This document shows positions 44,997 through 55,150 of a stretch of DNA of 64,000 nucleotides, piece by piece. The DNA lies in contig CM034603.1 of NCBI GenBank assembly GCA_020091685.1, positions 39,131,209-39,195,208 on the forward strand, read 5' to 3'. Made by a program: the position numbers and the translations under genes. The notes beneath the pieces were generated by a model. The model worked only from the letters and a program-made list of their open reading frames with translations, was not told the origin of the DNA and did no database searches. This DNA is from Lutjanus erythropterus (taxonomy: Eukaryota; Chordata; Actinopteri; Lutjaniformes; Lutjanidae). Position 1 is the stretch's first letter; each line of letters opens with the position of its first letter.

Positions 44997-47406
44997 CCGT
45001 GTCCATCCAGGTGTGAGCTGCAGGACGTTCTGTCCCTCTTCCAGGATGCGGCTCTGTTGAATCTGGACTGTGTGGATCCGGACCTGCAGACCGGTCTGGG
45101 AGTTCTCTTCAACCTCAGCTGTGACTTCAACAAGGCTGTGGAGGCTTTTACTGCAGCGCTGTCTGTCAGACCACAGGTAACACACACACACACACACACA
45201 CACATTAACCCTTTTAGTGTGGTCGTCATGGTTACATCACGGCGTTCACTGGAGGCAAACACAGAGTTTTAGACCACATGATGAAGAGAAGGTCTGCCCC
45301 CCAGAGGAACTGGGCAGAACTGAGAAAAATGACTGTAAAGTTTTCTTGTTGTTGCAGACAGATAATTGTATATGTGTCAGTTTTCTATCTTTATATCAGG
45401 TTATTGTTTCTACATATTAATCCTGACCTCTGATTTGACCTTTGACCTTATTTGGAAGTTCCTGTATTCTGCCTTTGCAGAGCGAACCAAAAAATATTGG
45501 GTCATACCAAAAAATATTGGGTCATACCAAAAAATATTGGGTCAAACCAAAGCAAAAGGCAGAAACTTCCACCTGATCTGATGACTTTAGCTTTAAAAAG
45601 CAGAATAATGACAAATATGATCAAATCCTCAGTCTGATAATGATGTCAAATAAAATGACACCTTTTACTGTTATTATTTACATTTATTGACAACATGTCC
45701 TGTCACAATCTTGTCAATTGAAAAGTATTTCTCACTTAGTGATCAATCTGGTAGTAATTTTCCCACTAATCAATTACTTGTTTGGTCCGTAAAATGTCAG
45801 AAAACATTGATCAGTCTTTCTCAGATATGAAACACCATCAAACCTTTTCTGATAAAATATGACACTGACACAGAATTATAGTTTTATCTGCAACCACCAA
45901 AAAAATAAAGACGACTGTGGTTTAAGATGATGGAGTGACACTGTTACAATAATCAATAAGTCCCTAACTGACATCACCTGTGTTCAGGACTACCTGCTGT
46001 GGAACCGCCTGGGGGCGACGTTGGCGAACGGTGACCGCAGTGAGGAGGCGGTGGAGGCGTACACCAGAGCTCTGGAGCTGCAGCCCGGATTCATCCGCTC
46101 TAGATACAACCTGGGGATCAGCTGCATCAACCTGGGAGCTCACAGGTAACACTCACCTGTCTGCTCGCAGGTAACATTCACCTGTCTGCTCGCAGGTAAC
46201 ACTCACCTGTCTGCTCACAGGTAACACTCTCCTGTCTGCTCACTGTGATGAGCTCTCTCTTAACCCTTTGATGCAGAATAAGGTTCAGGTTCAAAATCAA
46301 CCTGGAGTTTTTAGTTTTTCTATCTTTGAAGTTAATTTAGTTAATTTCATCACTCAGTATTTGAGGTATCAGTTACATAAACAAGATAAAATGACATATC
46401 AAGACAAAAACAACAAAAAAGACAATAAGACAAAAACTACGTAACATCATGAAAACAATGAAAGACAGAAAACAGCTGCAGATCCGATTTTCAGTCTAAG
46501 AACTATAACTGACAGAACATTTTTGTAACTTTTCTTTAATGTAAAATTAAATTAGTTGTTACATTTTCTCCAAAGGTTCTCCAGGTCACAGCCAGGCTTT
46601 ATTGTATTATTATATTCAGATTCTGGACCAGAGGGAGCAGGATCATGATTTCACAAACCGCAGACTGACACAACGCAACAGTTTGCTGCAGTAAAGTTCT
46701 TGAGAAGAACAGAAGCAGAAGTTAAATGAGTCTGGATGAGAAACTGTTTGAGGAGACGCATCATCACAGTCTGTGGACAGCAGTCTGCTGCTGGCTAACA
46801 TTAGCATGAAGAGCTACTGTCTGTCTGCTCTTCATCCTGTTCTTAGGATGTGTGAGTGTGAGCAGCGCTGCTGTGGCTGTGATGTCACTGTCTGTGTCGC
46901 TGCGTGCATGATGTGACCAGAACAGAGTCAGATGTGTGACACTGACCGGTCACGCTGAAAACCGTCCGGTTCAGGACTCTGGCTGGTCAGTCGATGCCAC
47001 AGATACGGGTCTTTACCAAACGCAGGGACTCGATCAGTGCGAGTCTCTGATCTGCACTCGGTGGGATTTCATCCTTCACATCATGAGGACGGTTTAGTGG
47101 GTTAAAGGTTCAGACAGTTTGTCATCAAAGGGTTAATGCACCTGTCAGCAGAACAGGACAGTTTGATGTTTGACTCGTGCTCACAGCAGGTCTTGTGTGT
47201 CCTGCAGGGAGGCGGTCAGTAACTTCCTGACGGCTCTGAACCAGCAGAGGCGGAGTCAGCGCTGCAGCCACCAGCAGATGTCGGCCAACATCTGGGCCGC
47301 CCTGCGGATCGCCATCTCCATGATGGACCGCCCCGAGCTGTTCCAGGCCGCCAACATCGGGGACCTGGACCTGCTGATGAGGGCCTTCGATGTGGGCGAC
47401 GTCTGA
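33867..47406 (+). CDS. pex5l: PEX5L (TRIP8b, PEX5-related TPR protein): middle and C-terminal exons
   Basis: PEX5L is a mainly neuronal cytosolic protein that binds and regulates HCN pacemaker channels, with a TPR domain related to the peroxisomal PTS1 receptor PEX5. Ten exons with fully matching phases end in a stop at 47404-47406. In order they encode [11 protein letters not shown]; an Arg-rich stretch, [13 protein letters not shown]; the [20 protein letters not shown] box; [20 protein letters not shown]; then the TPR repeats ([100 protein letters not shown]) and a C-terminus [20 protein letters not shown]. That C-terminus is PEX5L-like and not PEX5-like. The preceding exons are not upstream; two of them are downstream at 58971 and 63273. 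A poly(A) signal AATAAA lies at 47936. Confidence 0.95.
34100..34440. mobile_element. Family P MITE, copy in PEX5L intron
   Basis: Contains cagtttggagaagcagcagg, gctgtggacagggtcagcag, gtcagacagacttttctgac and aaccaaccaaactccattca, as in the 48130 copy. Roughly half-length. Confidence 0.7.
34902..34992 (+). CDS. pex5l: PEX5L exon, acidic/hydrophobic segment
   Basis: Acceptor tcgttctgcag, donor CAG|GTCAGC. Encodes [20 protein letters not shown], then [10 protein letters not shown]. This stretch diverges from mammals but lies at the matching place and phase. Confidence 0.82.
35655..35704. repeat. (GT)n microsatellite upstream of exon
   Basis: GT run up to 35704 forming the polypyrimidine-poor lead-in to the acceptor at 35730. 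Confidence 0.9.
35731..35829 (+). CDS. pex5l: PEX5L exon, RAKAAVE segment
   Basis: Acceptor gtgtcttcag, donor GAG|GTACAC. Encodes [20 protein letters not shown], then [13 protein letters not shown]. It is squeezed between a (GT)n run ending 26 bases before it and a long (CA)n array that starts in its donor. Confidence 0.92.
35830..36022. repeat. (CA)n array with CAGACA interruptions
   Basis: Begins with the intron's donor GTACACACA and runs nearly 190 bases, with periodic cagacacaca interruptions. Confidence 0.95.
36091..36359. repeat. (CAT)n array, about 90 units
   Basis: CATCAT with occasional CAC units. It reads as poly-histidine in one frame and poly-methionine on the other strand; both are artefacts of the repeat. 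Confidence 0.95.
36498..36925. repeat. (CAGT)n array with CCAT interruptions
   Basis: CAGT tetranucleotide over about 430 bases, interrupted by CCATCAGT and CCGTCAGT units in irregular higher-order blocks. Confidence 0.95.
36950..38078. repeat. 10-bp GGTTCTNGNT minisatellite, about 1.1 kb
   Basis: More than 100 units of a 10-base motif: GGTTCTAGTT, GGTTCTGGTT or GGTTCTGGGT. It is interrupted at 37697-37743 by a non-repeat block that recurs right after the array at 38078-38124 (ctgctgtgtggcggttctgg, then tttggtctggaggattttga). The strand is strongly G+T-biased. Confidence 0.95.
38478..38695 (+). mobile_element. Family Q repeat, copy 2 (truncated), next to a PEX5L exon
   Basis: Matches 45310-45540. 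Only two central tandem units remain and the right part is missing. It ends 45 bases before the acceptor of the exon at 38741. Confidence 0.8.
38741..38860 (+). CDS. pex5l: PEX5L exon, DTEFWDKMQ segment
   Basis: Acceptor cgtgtttcag, donor AAG|GTAAAA. Encodes [20 protein letters not shown], then [20 protein letters not shown]; the first 20 residues are nearly identical to mammalian PEX5L. Confidence 0.95.
39093..39200 (-). mobile_element. tRNA-derived SINE fragment (minus)
   Basis: On the minus strand tacggctcggttggtggagc is an A-box region and gccggtttgactcccgccc holds a B box, in the same relative order as the SINE at 20312. Confidence 0.65.
39201..40789. other. PEX5L intron DNA without feature of note
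   Basis: AT-rich intron. gatggccaaaagtatgtgg at 40308-40326 resembles the end of a fish Tc1/hAT-type MITE and recurs at 61390-61408. Confidence 0.4.
40790..41278. repeat. 20-bp CATAGCAAC minisatellite
   Basis: About 24 tandem units of cATAGCAACNGTCTGTTCTT, with lengths of 19-21 caused by one extra T in CTTTC/CTTC. Single ancestral-looking copies lie at 34506-34540 in the same gene. Confidence 0.95.
41279..43151. other. PEX5L intron DNA with (CA)n and common interspersed fragments
   Basis: A (CA)n run lies at 41939-41987. 42650-42890 contains the frequent teleost fragment with aaatgtcttgttttgtccac, then gatcatcagtttcctgtcag. The same fragment occurs at 44640-44850, 45720-45850 and 49430-49830. 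No exon seen. Confidence 0.5.
43152..43295 (+). CDS. pex5l: PEX5L exon, first TPR
   Basis: Acceptor gtcccctgcag, donor GAG|GTGACT, 48 codons: [20 protein letters not shown] through [11 protein letters not shown]. Phase 0 at both ends. Confidence 0.96.
43390..43855. repeat. 21-bp TTTAAATCGGGG minisatellite
   Basis: About 22 units near TTTAAATCGGGGCTCTACGTG. One unit is shorter (18 bases, about 43761) and one has an extra G. The array lies in the short intron between two TPR exons and keeps a frame open; that frame is not a gene. Confidence 0.95.
43887..43957 (+). CDS. pex5l: PEX5L exon, TPR (AWQVLGMTQ)
   Basis: Acceptor tgtgttttcag, donor AG|GTCAGA. Encodes [20 protein letters not shown], then SLQ. 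Confidence 0.95.
44052..44258 (+). CDS. pex5l: PEX5L exon, TPR plus proline-rich linker
   Basis: Acceptor atctgtcacag, donor AG|GTACGA. Encodes [20 protein letters not shown] through [17 protein letters not shown], then a Pro/Ser/Arg linker ([18 protein letters not shown]) that varies between species. Confidence 0.94.
44640..44860. repeat. Common teleost interspersed fragment
   Basis: Contains ctagtgatcaatcaggcaat and aatgtctggttttgtccata, then gatcatcagtttcctgtcag and gagacgaggaaagaaaccag. Close copy at 42655-42850. Confidence 0.6.
44917..44991. repeat. (GT)n microsatellite at acceptor side
   Basis: About 37 GT units ending 20 bases before the exon at 45011. Confidence 0.95.
45011..45176 (+). 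CDS. pex5l: PEX5L exon, TPR ([12 protein letters not shown])
   Basis: Acceptor gtgtccatccag, donor CAG|GTAACA. Encodes [20 protein letters not shown] through [13 protein letters not shown] short (CA)n run follows the donor. Confidence 0.95.
45310..45665 (+). mobile_element. Family Q repeat, copy 3 (full)
   Basis: Begins gggcagaactgagaaaaatg and ends gatgtcaaataaaatgacac. Three central units of about 20 bases (accaaaaaatattgggtcat, 45486-45545). It is the plus-orientation counterpart of 5005-5405. Confidence 0.8.
45988..46145 (+). CDS. pex5l: PEX5L exon, TPR ([13 protein letters not shown])
   Basis: Acceptor gtgttcag, donor AG|GTAACA. Encodes [20 protein letters not shown], then the helix pair up to [13 protein letters not shown]. 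The donor is followed by three short direct repeats of gtaacactcacctgtctgct. Confidence 0.96.
47208..47406 (+). CDS. pex5l: PEX5L last exon
   Basis: Acceptor gtgtcctgcag. Encodes [20 protein letters not shown] through [20 protein letters not shown] and [15 protein letters not shown], stop TGA at 47404. Confidence 0.96.
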
Positions 47407-48129
47407 CGGCGGTCGGGGTCTCCTGGGTCAGTCCGCAGGGGTTCAGAGACGGTTTGGTTTGAAACCAAAGAGGCGACAATGGAGAGTCCTTTAACAGCAC
47501 AACAACCCTTTATCCTCCTGTGAGAGCACTGTTTCTAACTGATGATGACATCAGAGACGCCACGTCTGTTCAGCATGACCATGCTGTCCTCACAACGTCC
47601 TGAAAGCGTCCTCGGTTCACTTTAAAATTAGGCCTTAAAGCCATTCAGAGTCTGTCAAGTCTTTAACCACGCCCACCAGTGATGTCACAGTGTACTGACT
47701 CACCTGAGTACACGTCAGCATCACTGCAGCACGCCGTGTTAGAGTTTAACCACCAGAGGGCAGCAGGGAGGAGACTTCAGGGCTGTTAAGATTCTCTTTT
47801 CTGATTTCCATCTTTTACATTTGATCATATTTGAGTTTGAAGCTTCTGTTTTCTGTTGAACTCTTCCTCCGTGTTTACTTGTTGTCTTGACTAATTTATA
47901 TAAAATATATATAATAATATAATAATAATATATATAATAAATAGTCTGATGTTTATTTCACAACAACAGAGTCATGAAGTGACAAACAGGGATGCTCAGA
48001 TCAATCGATCGGCTGCTGATCGCTAACAGCTCATATTCAATTAAAACATGTAAACTGGAGATCAGGATTAACACTTTCCAGTCACCAACGACAGAAAATG
48101 ATCATAGACACAAAAACCTTCATGGTGCC
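47407..48129 (+). other. PEX5L 3' UTR and flank
   Basis: No further coding sequence. AT-rich run at 47895-47942 with AATAAA at 47936-47941, a plausible poly(A) signal about 530 bases after the stop. Confidence 0.6.
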
Positions 48130-48545
48130 TCCACATGAACATTAAATGAATCCAAACACACTCATGCAGTATATTTTCACCTCTGTATCTTTCTGTCAGA
48201 CAGACCTTTCTGACAGGAAACCACCGTTATATAAGACAAATATCACTCTCTACAAACCAACCAAACTCCTTAGACAAGACTGTGGTGAATCTGAATTTAA
48301 CCCTTTAAAACACTGATGTCTCACAACAACACAAACACACTGACAGATGAAGCAGCAGACCAACGGCTCCTGTGTTCTGTGAGATAAAATCACTGATTTT
48401 ATGAATGGAGTTTGGTTGGTTTGTGCAGAGTGAGATTTGTCTTCTATAACGGTGGTTTCCTGTCAGAAAGGTCTGTCTGACAGAAAGATAAAGAGGAGAA
48501 AATATTCCAAATATAGAGAAAACTTAAATTGATATAGATTTCAAG
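48130..48545. mobile_element. Family P MITE, copy downstream of PEX5L
   Basis: Near-perfect inverted halves: tatcactctctacaaaccaa, then ccaaactcctt, against gaatggagtttggttggttt and agagtgagatttgtc; and gtcagacagacctttctgac against gtcagaaaggtctgtctgac. Able to form a stem of about 190 bp. Confidence 0.8.
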
Positions 48546-50164
48546 AACAGTCACCCCACCATTTTAAACTAACTGTCATGTTACTCGTGTTGTTAGCGAG
48601 CTAGCTAGCCAGCTGTATAGTAACACATCAGAACTACAAAGTCTTGTTTTGATCTGTTCCTATTAGTCCTGTTAAAGTTACTGCATTACACTGTTAATAC
48701 TAACTCAACACTTCCTGTATGCCCTTCAGATTAAAAGTCTAGCATGTCAGTAAACTGAAACCTTGACTCCACAGATTCTGATCAGAGTAAAACCTGCTGT
48801 TTGTCACTTCCATCGTTCAAACTCATCTTCTTCTCGTTTGTTTCTGTCTCTTTGTTCCCTTTAAATTTTTGAAGCCATAAAACGTCACTGGTGATGATCA
48901 TGTGACTGATCATGTGACTGTTTGCTCCACACTGTAAAACTCTGTCTCACCTGTCGATGGTTCTGCGGCTGCTCTCAGGTGTTTCGATTCTTCGTCTCTG
49001 AACTCGACCGTCTGCTTGATTTATCCTCTGTCTGTGTTCTTTTATTCTGGCGGTCTCTTCCTTCCTGTCGTTGGCTCTCAGGTGAAGTTTGATCCGACAA
49101 CAATTCAAACCTGCAGCAGTTTCTCTGCTTCATGCACAAAACACACAAATAGCAAATATATTTATACAGCATCAAATATTAAAGGTCACATTTTAACCTC
49201 AGTATCAGAACTATTAATAAATATCTACTGTAATGTACTCCTGTCAGTCCAGTTAATCAATATTTAGTCAATACTTTTGACAAACACTTCAGTTTGTTGC
49301 AGGAACCAAAGTTAATTTAAAAATCTGAATGTTTGATCTTTCAGTTCTTCGCTCGACGAGCTGCAGCTGAAGGAAACGTCTTCATCACGAAGACGACAAA
49401 CGCTGCTAAGAAATAAAACGTCACAGCTGCAACGATTCGTTGATTTTTAAATGAATCCCAACCGCTTTGATCTTGGACTCCGATCAATATTCTCTGACAT
49501 TTCATGAACCAAACTACTGACTGATAAGTAGAAAAATTAGATTGATCACTAGTTGAAAAATAGATCCAAATGTGAAAACAGGTGGAGCTCCGCCATGTTT
49601 GGATCTATTTTTCAATTGATAAGATTGTAAAAATAATCAATCAATTAATTGATTTACATTATTATTAGCTGCTCCTGACTGTTCATCTAAGAGCTCAAAA
49701 TGGTGAAAAATGTTGACGTCCAAGACGACGTCCTCAAATGTCTCGTTTTGTCCACAACTCAAAGATTTTTTTCAATCAATTGATCGATAATCAAAATAGT
49801 TGGGGATTTATTTAATAATCAGTTAATGGTTGCAAATATTTTTTTCTCGTAGCTGAAAATGTTTTTGTTTGAAACTGCAGCCCGTCGGTTCGTCACGTTT
49901 AAAACTTTGTTCACTGCTGAAGAAGCTTCAGTGTTTAAAGATTCACAAACTTTAAATTTCAGTTTTCAGAGGCTCCGAACTGAAATATTTACTGTACATT
50001 AACGTTAAGTTTTCCTTCAGGTGATGTGATTGGTTGATCAGTTGATCAGTTGATCAGTTGGTCGATCAATAAGCACTGACAGATGCTGGCTGTGGATCTT
50101 CTGTTGAATCCTTCATATGTTTATTTAACGACAATAATCACATGTAAACTGATGATATTTTAGA
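48546..50164. other. Intergenic DNA with common interspersed fragments
   Basis: No gene. 49420-49830 carries two inverted fragments of the 'aaatgtctcgttttgtccac' family. 50035-50065 has short gttgatcagttgatcag repeats. Confidence 0.45.
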
Positions 50165-50650
50165 AATTAAACTGATATAGAACCTGAAGAACTTCTTCAT
50201 GTGTCGGTTCTTTAGTCCTAAACATGTGGAACAAATCAATCAGTGTGTGCAGTGCACCACGAAGAACACTATTAGAAATAAAGGTTCTAACTAGAACCAG
50301 AGTAGGTTCTACAGATTGTTCCCATAGGAGGATACTTTTTAATTATAAAGGTTCAAGGTCCAAAGCAAGATCCGTTTCAGAGAGTTCTCTATCTCAAACT
50401 CAGCATAAAAGGTTAAACCTAGAACCATCTGTGAAAGGTTCCACCCAGAACCTGCATGAAAGGTTCTACAGAGAACCCTTCTATGGTGTAATGATTCCAC
50501 CCAGAACCCTCTCTGAGGGTTTTATGTAGAACCGTTTTGCATGCTAAGGGTGCTGAAAAGAACTCATACGTGAGGTTCTACCAAGAACCTTCGTATGTTT
50601 CAGTTTTCATTTAGAACCCACCTATGGGGTTCTACTGAGAACCTTTTTAT
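50165..50650. repeat. Imperfect GGTTCTA...AGAACC repeat cluster
   Basis: At least ten short inverted units, such as aaaggttctaactagaacc, aggttctacagagaaccctt and aggttctaccaagaaccttc, spaced 30-60 bases apart. Each can form a small hairpin. This resembles a known fish simple mobile or satellite sequence; the 101-codon frame across it is not a gene. Confidence 0.7.
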
Positions 50651-50694
50651 ATTCCCATTAAGGGTGTAACGATTCACTCATGCGTCTGATTCAT

Positions 50695-51715
50695 CGGACC
50701 AGCGGTGGACAAAGTACTCGACCCCAGTACTTGAGTCAAAGTACAGATACTCCTGGTCAAATATTACTCAACTACAAGTGAAAGATGATCAGTCAAAATT
50801 TTACTCAAGTTAAAGTACTAGAGTACATGCTTTTAAAAATACTTAAGTATTCAAAAGTACATGTTTCTAAAAAAAAACTTAAGTATTCAAAAGTACAAAT
50901 TACAAAGTACATTTTCTAATATCAGTACATGTTGTATTGTTCTCATGATGCATTTACTGAACCTTGTAACTCTGTAAACCACCTGATGAAGCTCTGACCT
51001 GCTGTAGATCCTCTCTGATACATAAAGTCTATAGAAACACCTTAAAAACTTCAACATAGAAACACAATCAAAAACAAAAACAAACAGCTGTTGTCATTTT
51101 CTGATGTAACTGTATTAAAATCACATCATTAAATCAGATTGAAGTCGACTGTAAGGATTTCTCCAAGTCTGTTAAATAACTCAGATTTCTGTCTGTATTC
51201 AGAGGCAGTATATATACATGAATTATGTGGTATTTTTCACTCCGATAAAAACAATCCAACTTTAAAAACTACCTGGAATAATGAATAATTATAATAACAT
51301 GTTGAGATTTAGTTCAGTTTTTCTCCATGACCTCTTTCTGTTTGAATGACAGAGGGAGAGTTTGTTCTTGTTGCAGACGCCTGGATGACGTGTTTCCACT
51401 TTCACATCAGTCACATTTGAGAGGAGCTCTGTGATTGGTTTCCTTCTGTGAGGAACACGTCATGTGACCAACTGCATTTTAGAAAAGAAAAAACACCAAC
51501 AGCTGACTTCAAAGCTGCGCTTAGTGGAAAAGTAACAACAACCTTCATAGAAATGTAGTGGAGTCAAAAGTACAATATTTGTCTTTGAAATGTAGCGGAG
51601 TGAAAGTCTGAAGTTTACAAAAAAACAAATACTCAAGTAAAGTACAGATACTCAAAAAAAGACGTAAGTACAGTACTCAAGTAAATGTACTTTGTTACTG
51701 TCCACCACCGCATAT
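50695..51715. mobile_element. Non-autonomous DNA transposon of the 'ACTTAAGTAC' family, bounded copy
   Basis: Starts cagcggtggacaaagtactc and ends gtactttgttactgtccacc followed by accg, which are inverse of each other, so both terminal inverted repeats are present. The interior is non-coding and rich in agtactcaagtaa motifs at both ends. About 1.02 kb. Confidence 0.75.
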
Positions 51716-52394
51716 ACATGTACAGAAAATATTACACAACACATTCACTGTATCCTGCAAACAGCACCACACCAGTAACTTTTCATGTTTTGTCCACTTT
51801 ACTAACATCGACACAAACTTAACACGACTAAATGTGACTGTAGATTCATGGTCTCGTTTATATCTTACGGGCAGCCGTTGGTTTCCATTCATTTCAGTAT
51901 AGTAAGAGAATCAACTTCCAGACACTTGAAATGTCCAGATATCACATTTGGCCAAAAGAGGATAAAATGTTACTCAATGTTCTGCCTAAGAATCACTGTG
52001 GTAGAACGAGTTTGGTTCTGAAGTGTGGGACTGTGAGGTGGCTGCCGTCCAACATCCTGTCTTCTAACATTAATGCATCAGTGCTGCTGATGAAGGTTTG
52101 TTCTTAGAAATTATTTTGTTTTTCACTTTAGACTTCAACTGAAAAAAGGTTTTCCATGAGTTTGAGATGGAAAAGGTTCCAGAAATGATGCAAATGTATT
52201 TATTTGTTCTCCTCCAGAGAGGCTTCGTGTTAAAACACAGGAGCAGTTTTGTCTTCATTAAAATTATTTGTGGACAAAACCAAAGATAATTGTGCAAGTG
52301 GGGTAGAAGATTTAAATATTTTCTCTTAACTCTGGACTTCTCTTCTGTGTGATTGTCTCTCAGGCAGGAGAAACCTGCAAACCTTAAAAATCCT
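51716..52394. other. Intergenic DNA
   Basis: Nothing recognised. Confidence 0.4.
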
Positions 52395-52780
52395 TAAAGG
52401 GCCCATATTATACAAAATGCACTTTTTCAAGGTTTTCCAGTGAAAATCTGTCCTCCTGCCTGCAGACTCCCCTGATTGGAGAACAGCTCTCTCTCTCCCT
52501 CTCTTCTTGTTCCACCTTTCACAATGTAGACTAAAACGCTCCGTTTGGATTTGGTTCCCCTTAGGACGTCATAAGGGGAACCGCCTCCTCTGAGCAGGAG
52601 ACACTCCCTGTGCTGTCTGTCTGTGCCGCCCCCTGAAAACCTGAGAGTCCGTCTCCCAGTCGCCATGTTTTTGTCCCCGCTAACGCTGCTCTGAACAAAG
52701 TGTTCTGTTGGTACCTGCAGGAACCAAGTCTTCATCTGTTCTCCTCGTCTGACCCACAGAACACCCAGTGGATCCATTTT
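52395..52780. mobile_element. Teleost 'GGGCCCATATTAT' element
   Basis: Begins taaagggcccatattataca, then aaatgcactttttcaaggtt, the typical end of a common fish non-autonomous hAT-like element. The right boundary is estimated. Confidence 0.6.
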
Positions 52781-52838
52781 TATTATATCAATTTTATTTT
52801 TAAGTATTTTAAGTAAAATATCCCCTCAACGCTCGGTA

Positions 52839-52841
<3 letters not shown>

Positions 52842-52887
<46 letters not shown>

Positions 52888-52888
52888 N

Positions 52889-52946
<58 letters not shown>
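52842..52946. repeat. (GT)n microsatellite with one unresolved base
   Basis: About 52 GT units with an N at 52888, where the phase also slips. Confidence 0.95.
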
Positions 52947-52949
<3 letters not shown>

Positions 52950-54496
52950 CAGAGGCTGTGTTGTATAAGGCACCACTGAGTTTGACTTGTTTATGAGACA
53001 CTAAAACTCTGCAGTCTGGACAGACATGATTCATGTTTCATCACAGCGTGATGCAGAAATCTACCAGGAACCTTCAGTCATTTGATGGACGACGTCAAAA
53101 CTTGAGTCTAGTGCCACTTTTTGCAGGACGACCCTGAAGGCCTCTGACTCTGACACTCAGTTTAGAGTTGCAGAGTCAGATTCAAAGAAAAGATTCATGC
53201 ATTCATTCAACCTTTATTTTACCTCAGAAATACACTGAACACAGCCAATAAAATAAAATAATCTAGATACAGAAACACCAAAGAGAAGCTTACAGAATAG
53301 TGCCAACAGGAAGTAAAAAAAGCAATAAAAGCCACAATAAAATTTAAAAATAAATAAAAACATCAGTTTTATGTGACAGACTCATTACGATGTCTTTATG
53401 TTGACACTGATTATCATCATCATTTCTGTTTTCTGCCTTTATTGTTTCCAATTCATTTATTTTTAAATTGCATTCGATGTTTTTATTAAACATTCATCGA
53501 AATTTAATGGAAATCACAATCTGGTCTTCTGTGATTGTCAAATCACAGGAGGTGCAATATTTGATAAAACTTCACTTTTGTTTGTAAAGTTGTTGTGATG
53601 CTGCAGAGACGTCAGATTCTACAGACTGAAGAAAATCATTCAGCCCCGACACTCAGGTTCCAGACTGACTCTTTGTTTGTTTGTTTGTTTGTTTGTTTCT
53701 TCTCGATGACTTAACGTGACTGGCGTTGACGTTGACTCATGTCTTTATATGGTTAAAGTGTTAAAGAGACAGGAGGTAAAATGTTTTGTTTGAGAGTGTG
53801 AACAGAGCGGCTGGAAATGAGCAGAACAGATCCTGTAACCCTCATCTGTGTGGAACTCATGAAGAGTTTGGTTCCACGATAAAAAGTTTGTGTAAAACAT
53901 TCTTAAATAAATCAATCATGGTAGCGTTTGTTGCCGTGACTGAGTGAACGTGACCCTCCTGAACGAATGAATGAATGAATGAACCTGTCGATCTGCCTGT
54001 TGTAGGGGAAAGGGGAAAGGGTCGTTGCCATGGTGCTGAAGGAGCTTCCTGGTAAAAAGGCATCCTCAGAAGGAAACCCCCTCCTCACCGTGACAACCAA
54101 GGTTGGCATGACGACCACGCTTGTTTGTTATCTGGCACTGCTCAGAGATTCTTTTCTTTATCATTATTTTCTTTAAATATTTTGCTTGTTTGCTTCTAAG
54201 CTGCAGCTTCATGTTCAGTGACAGACGTGAATCATCCACATCATCACACCACAGTCTGTGAAACAGCTTTAAAACTTCTACCTGTTCTTTTCTCTGATAT
54301 GATTTTATGGCACTGATCTGTTAGAAACTCCTGTAGAACCAAGAGAACCAACAGGACAGAACGTGAGCAGGAGAGCTGAGCTGACAGTGACAGTAAAACT
54401 TTATGGCACTAACATGTTGATGTAAACGTTCCTTCAGAACAATAGAACCTGCTGAGGGACAAATGTGTTCTCATGATGTCATTGAATTTTAATCAC

Positions 54497-54497
<1 letters not shown>
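52950..54497. other. Intergenic DNA
   Basis: No gene. A short (TTTG)n run lies at about 53672-53698 and gaatgaatgaatgaatgaat at 53962-53982. Confidence 0.45.
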
Positions 54498-54539
<42 letters not shown>

Positions 54540-54540
54540 C
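54498..54540. repeat. (GAT)n microsatellite
   Basis: About 14 GAT units. Confidence 0.92.
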
Positions 54541-54692
54541 AGATTGATCACAGAGGATGTGTGACTGTGTCTGTACATGAAAAAAGAAATATCGTAAAAG
54601 AAAATCCGTAAAACAAAACTGAACTCGACATTAGTGAGTCATTAAACCACAGTAGTTTATTCTTCACCTCCATCACAACGTGCAGACCAACA

Positions 54693-54751
54693 ACATGGAC
54701 GTGGACATGGACATGGACGTGGACATGGACATGGACATGGACATGGACACA
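54693..54751. repeat. (GGACAT)n / (GGACGT)n hexanucleotide repeat
   Basis: About nine units of ggacat/ggacgt preceding a unique stretch. Confidence 0.9.
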
Positions 54752-54854
54752 CACCCCAACTGCATCATTAATATAAAACACACTTCATTCAAACTCAACA
54801 GAAATAAACTAAAAATTAATTTCACAATCATCAAAATATTCACCATCACAATAC

Positions 54855-55031
54855 AGAGGGACAGACAGAGAGACAGAGAGAGAGAGAGAGACACAGAGAG
54901 AGAGAGACAGAGAGAGAGAGAGACGGACAGAGAGAGAGAGAGAGAGAGAGACGGACAGAGAGAGAGAGAGACAGAGAGAGAGAGACAGAGAGAGAGAGAG
55001 ACAGAGAGAGAGAGAGACGGACAGAGAGAGA

Positions 55032-55067
<36 letters not shown>

Positions 55068-55150
55068 CGGACAGAAAGAGACAGAGAGAGAGAGAGAGAG
55101 AGACGGACAGAGAGAGACAGAGAGAGATGGACAGAGACAGACGGACGGAC
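54855..55150. repeat. Polypurine (GA)n array with ACAGA/ACGGACA interruptions
   Basis: Roughly 295 bases almost wholly purine on the + strand, with periodic gagacagagag and acggacagagag blocks. Apparent frames on either strand (Arg/Glu-rich or Ser/Leu-rich) are artefacts. Confidence 0.95.

Noticed and set aside
33867-47406. Identification as PEX5, the peroxisomal import receptor
   Set aside because: The TPR part is related, but the [14 protein letters not shown] box, the [18 protein letters not shown] repeat and the [14 protein letters not shown]-terminus match PEX5L, and no WxxxF/Y repeats typical of the PEX5 N-terminus were seen.
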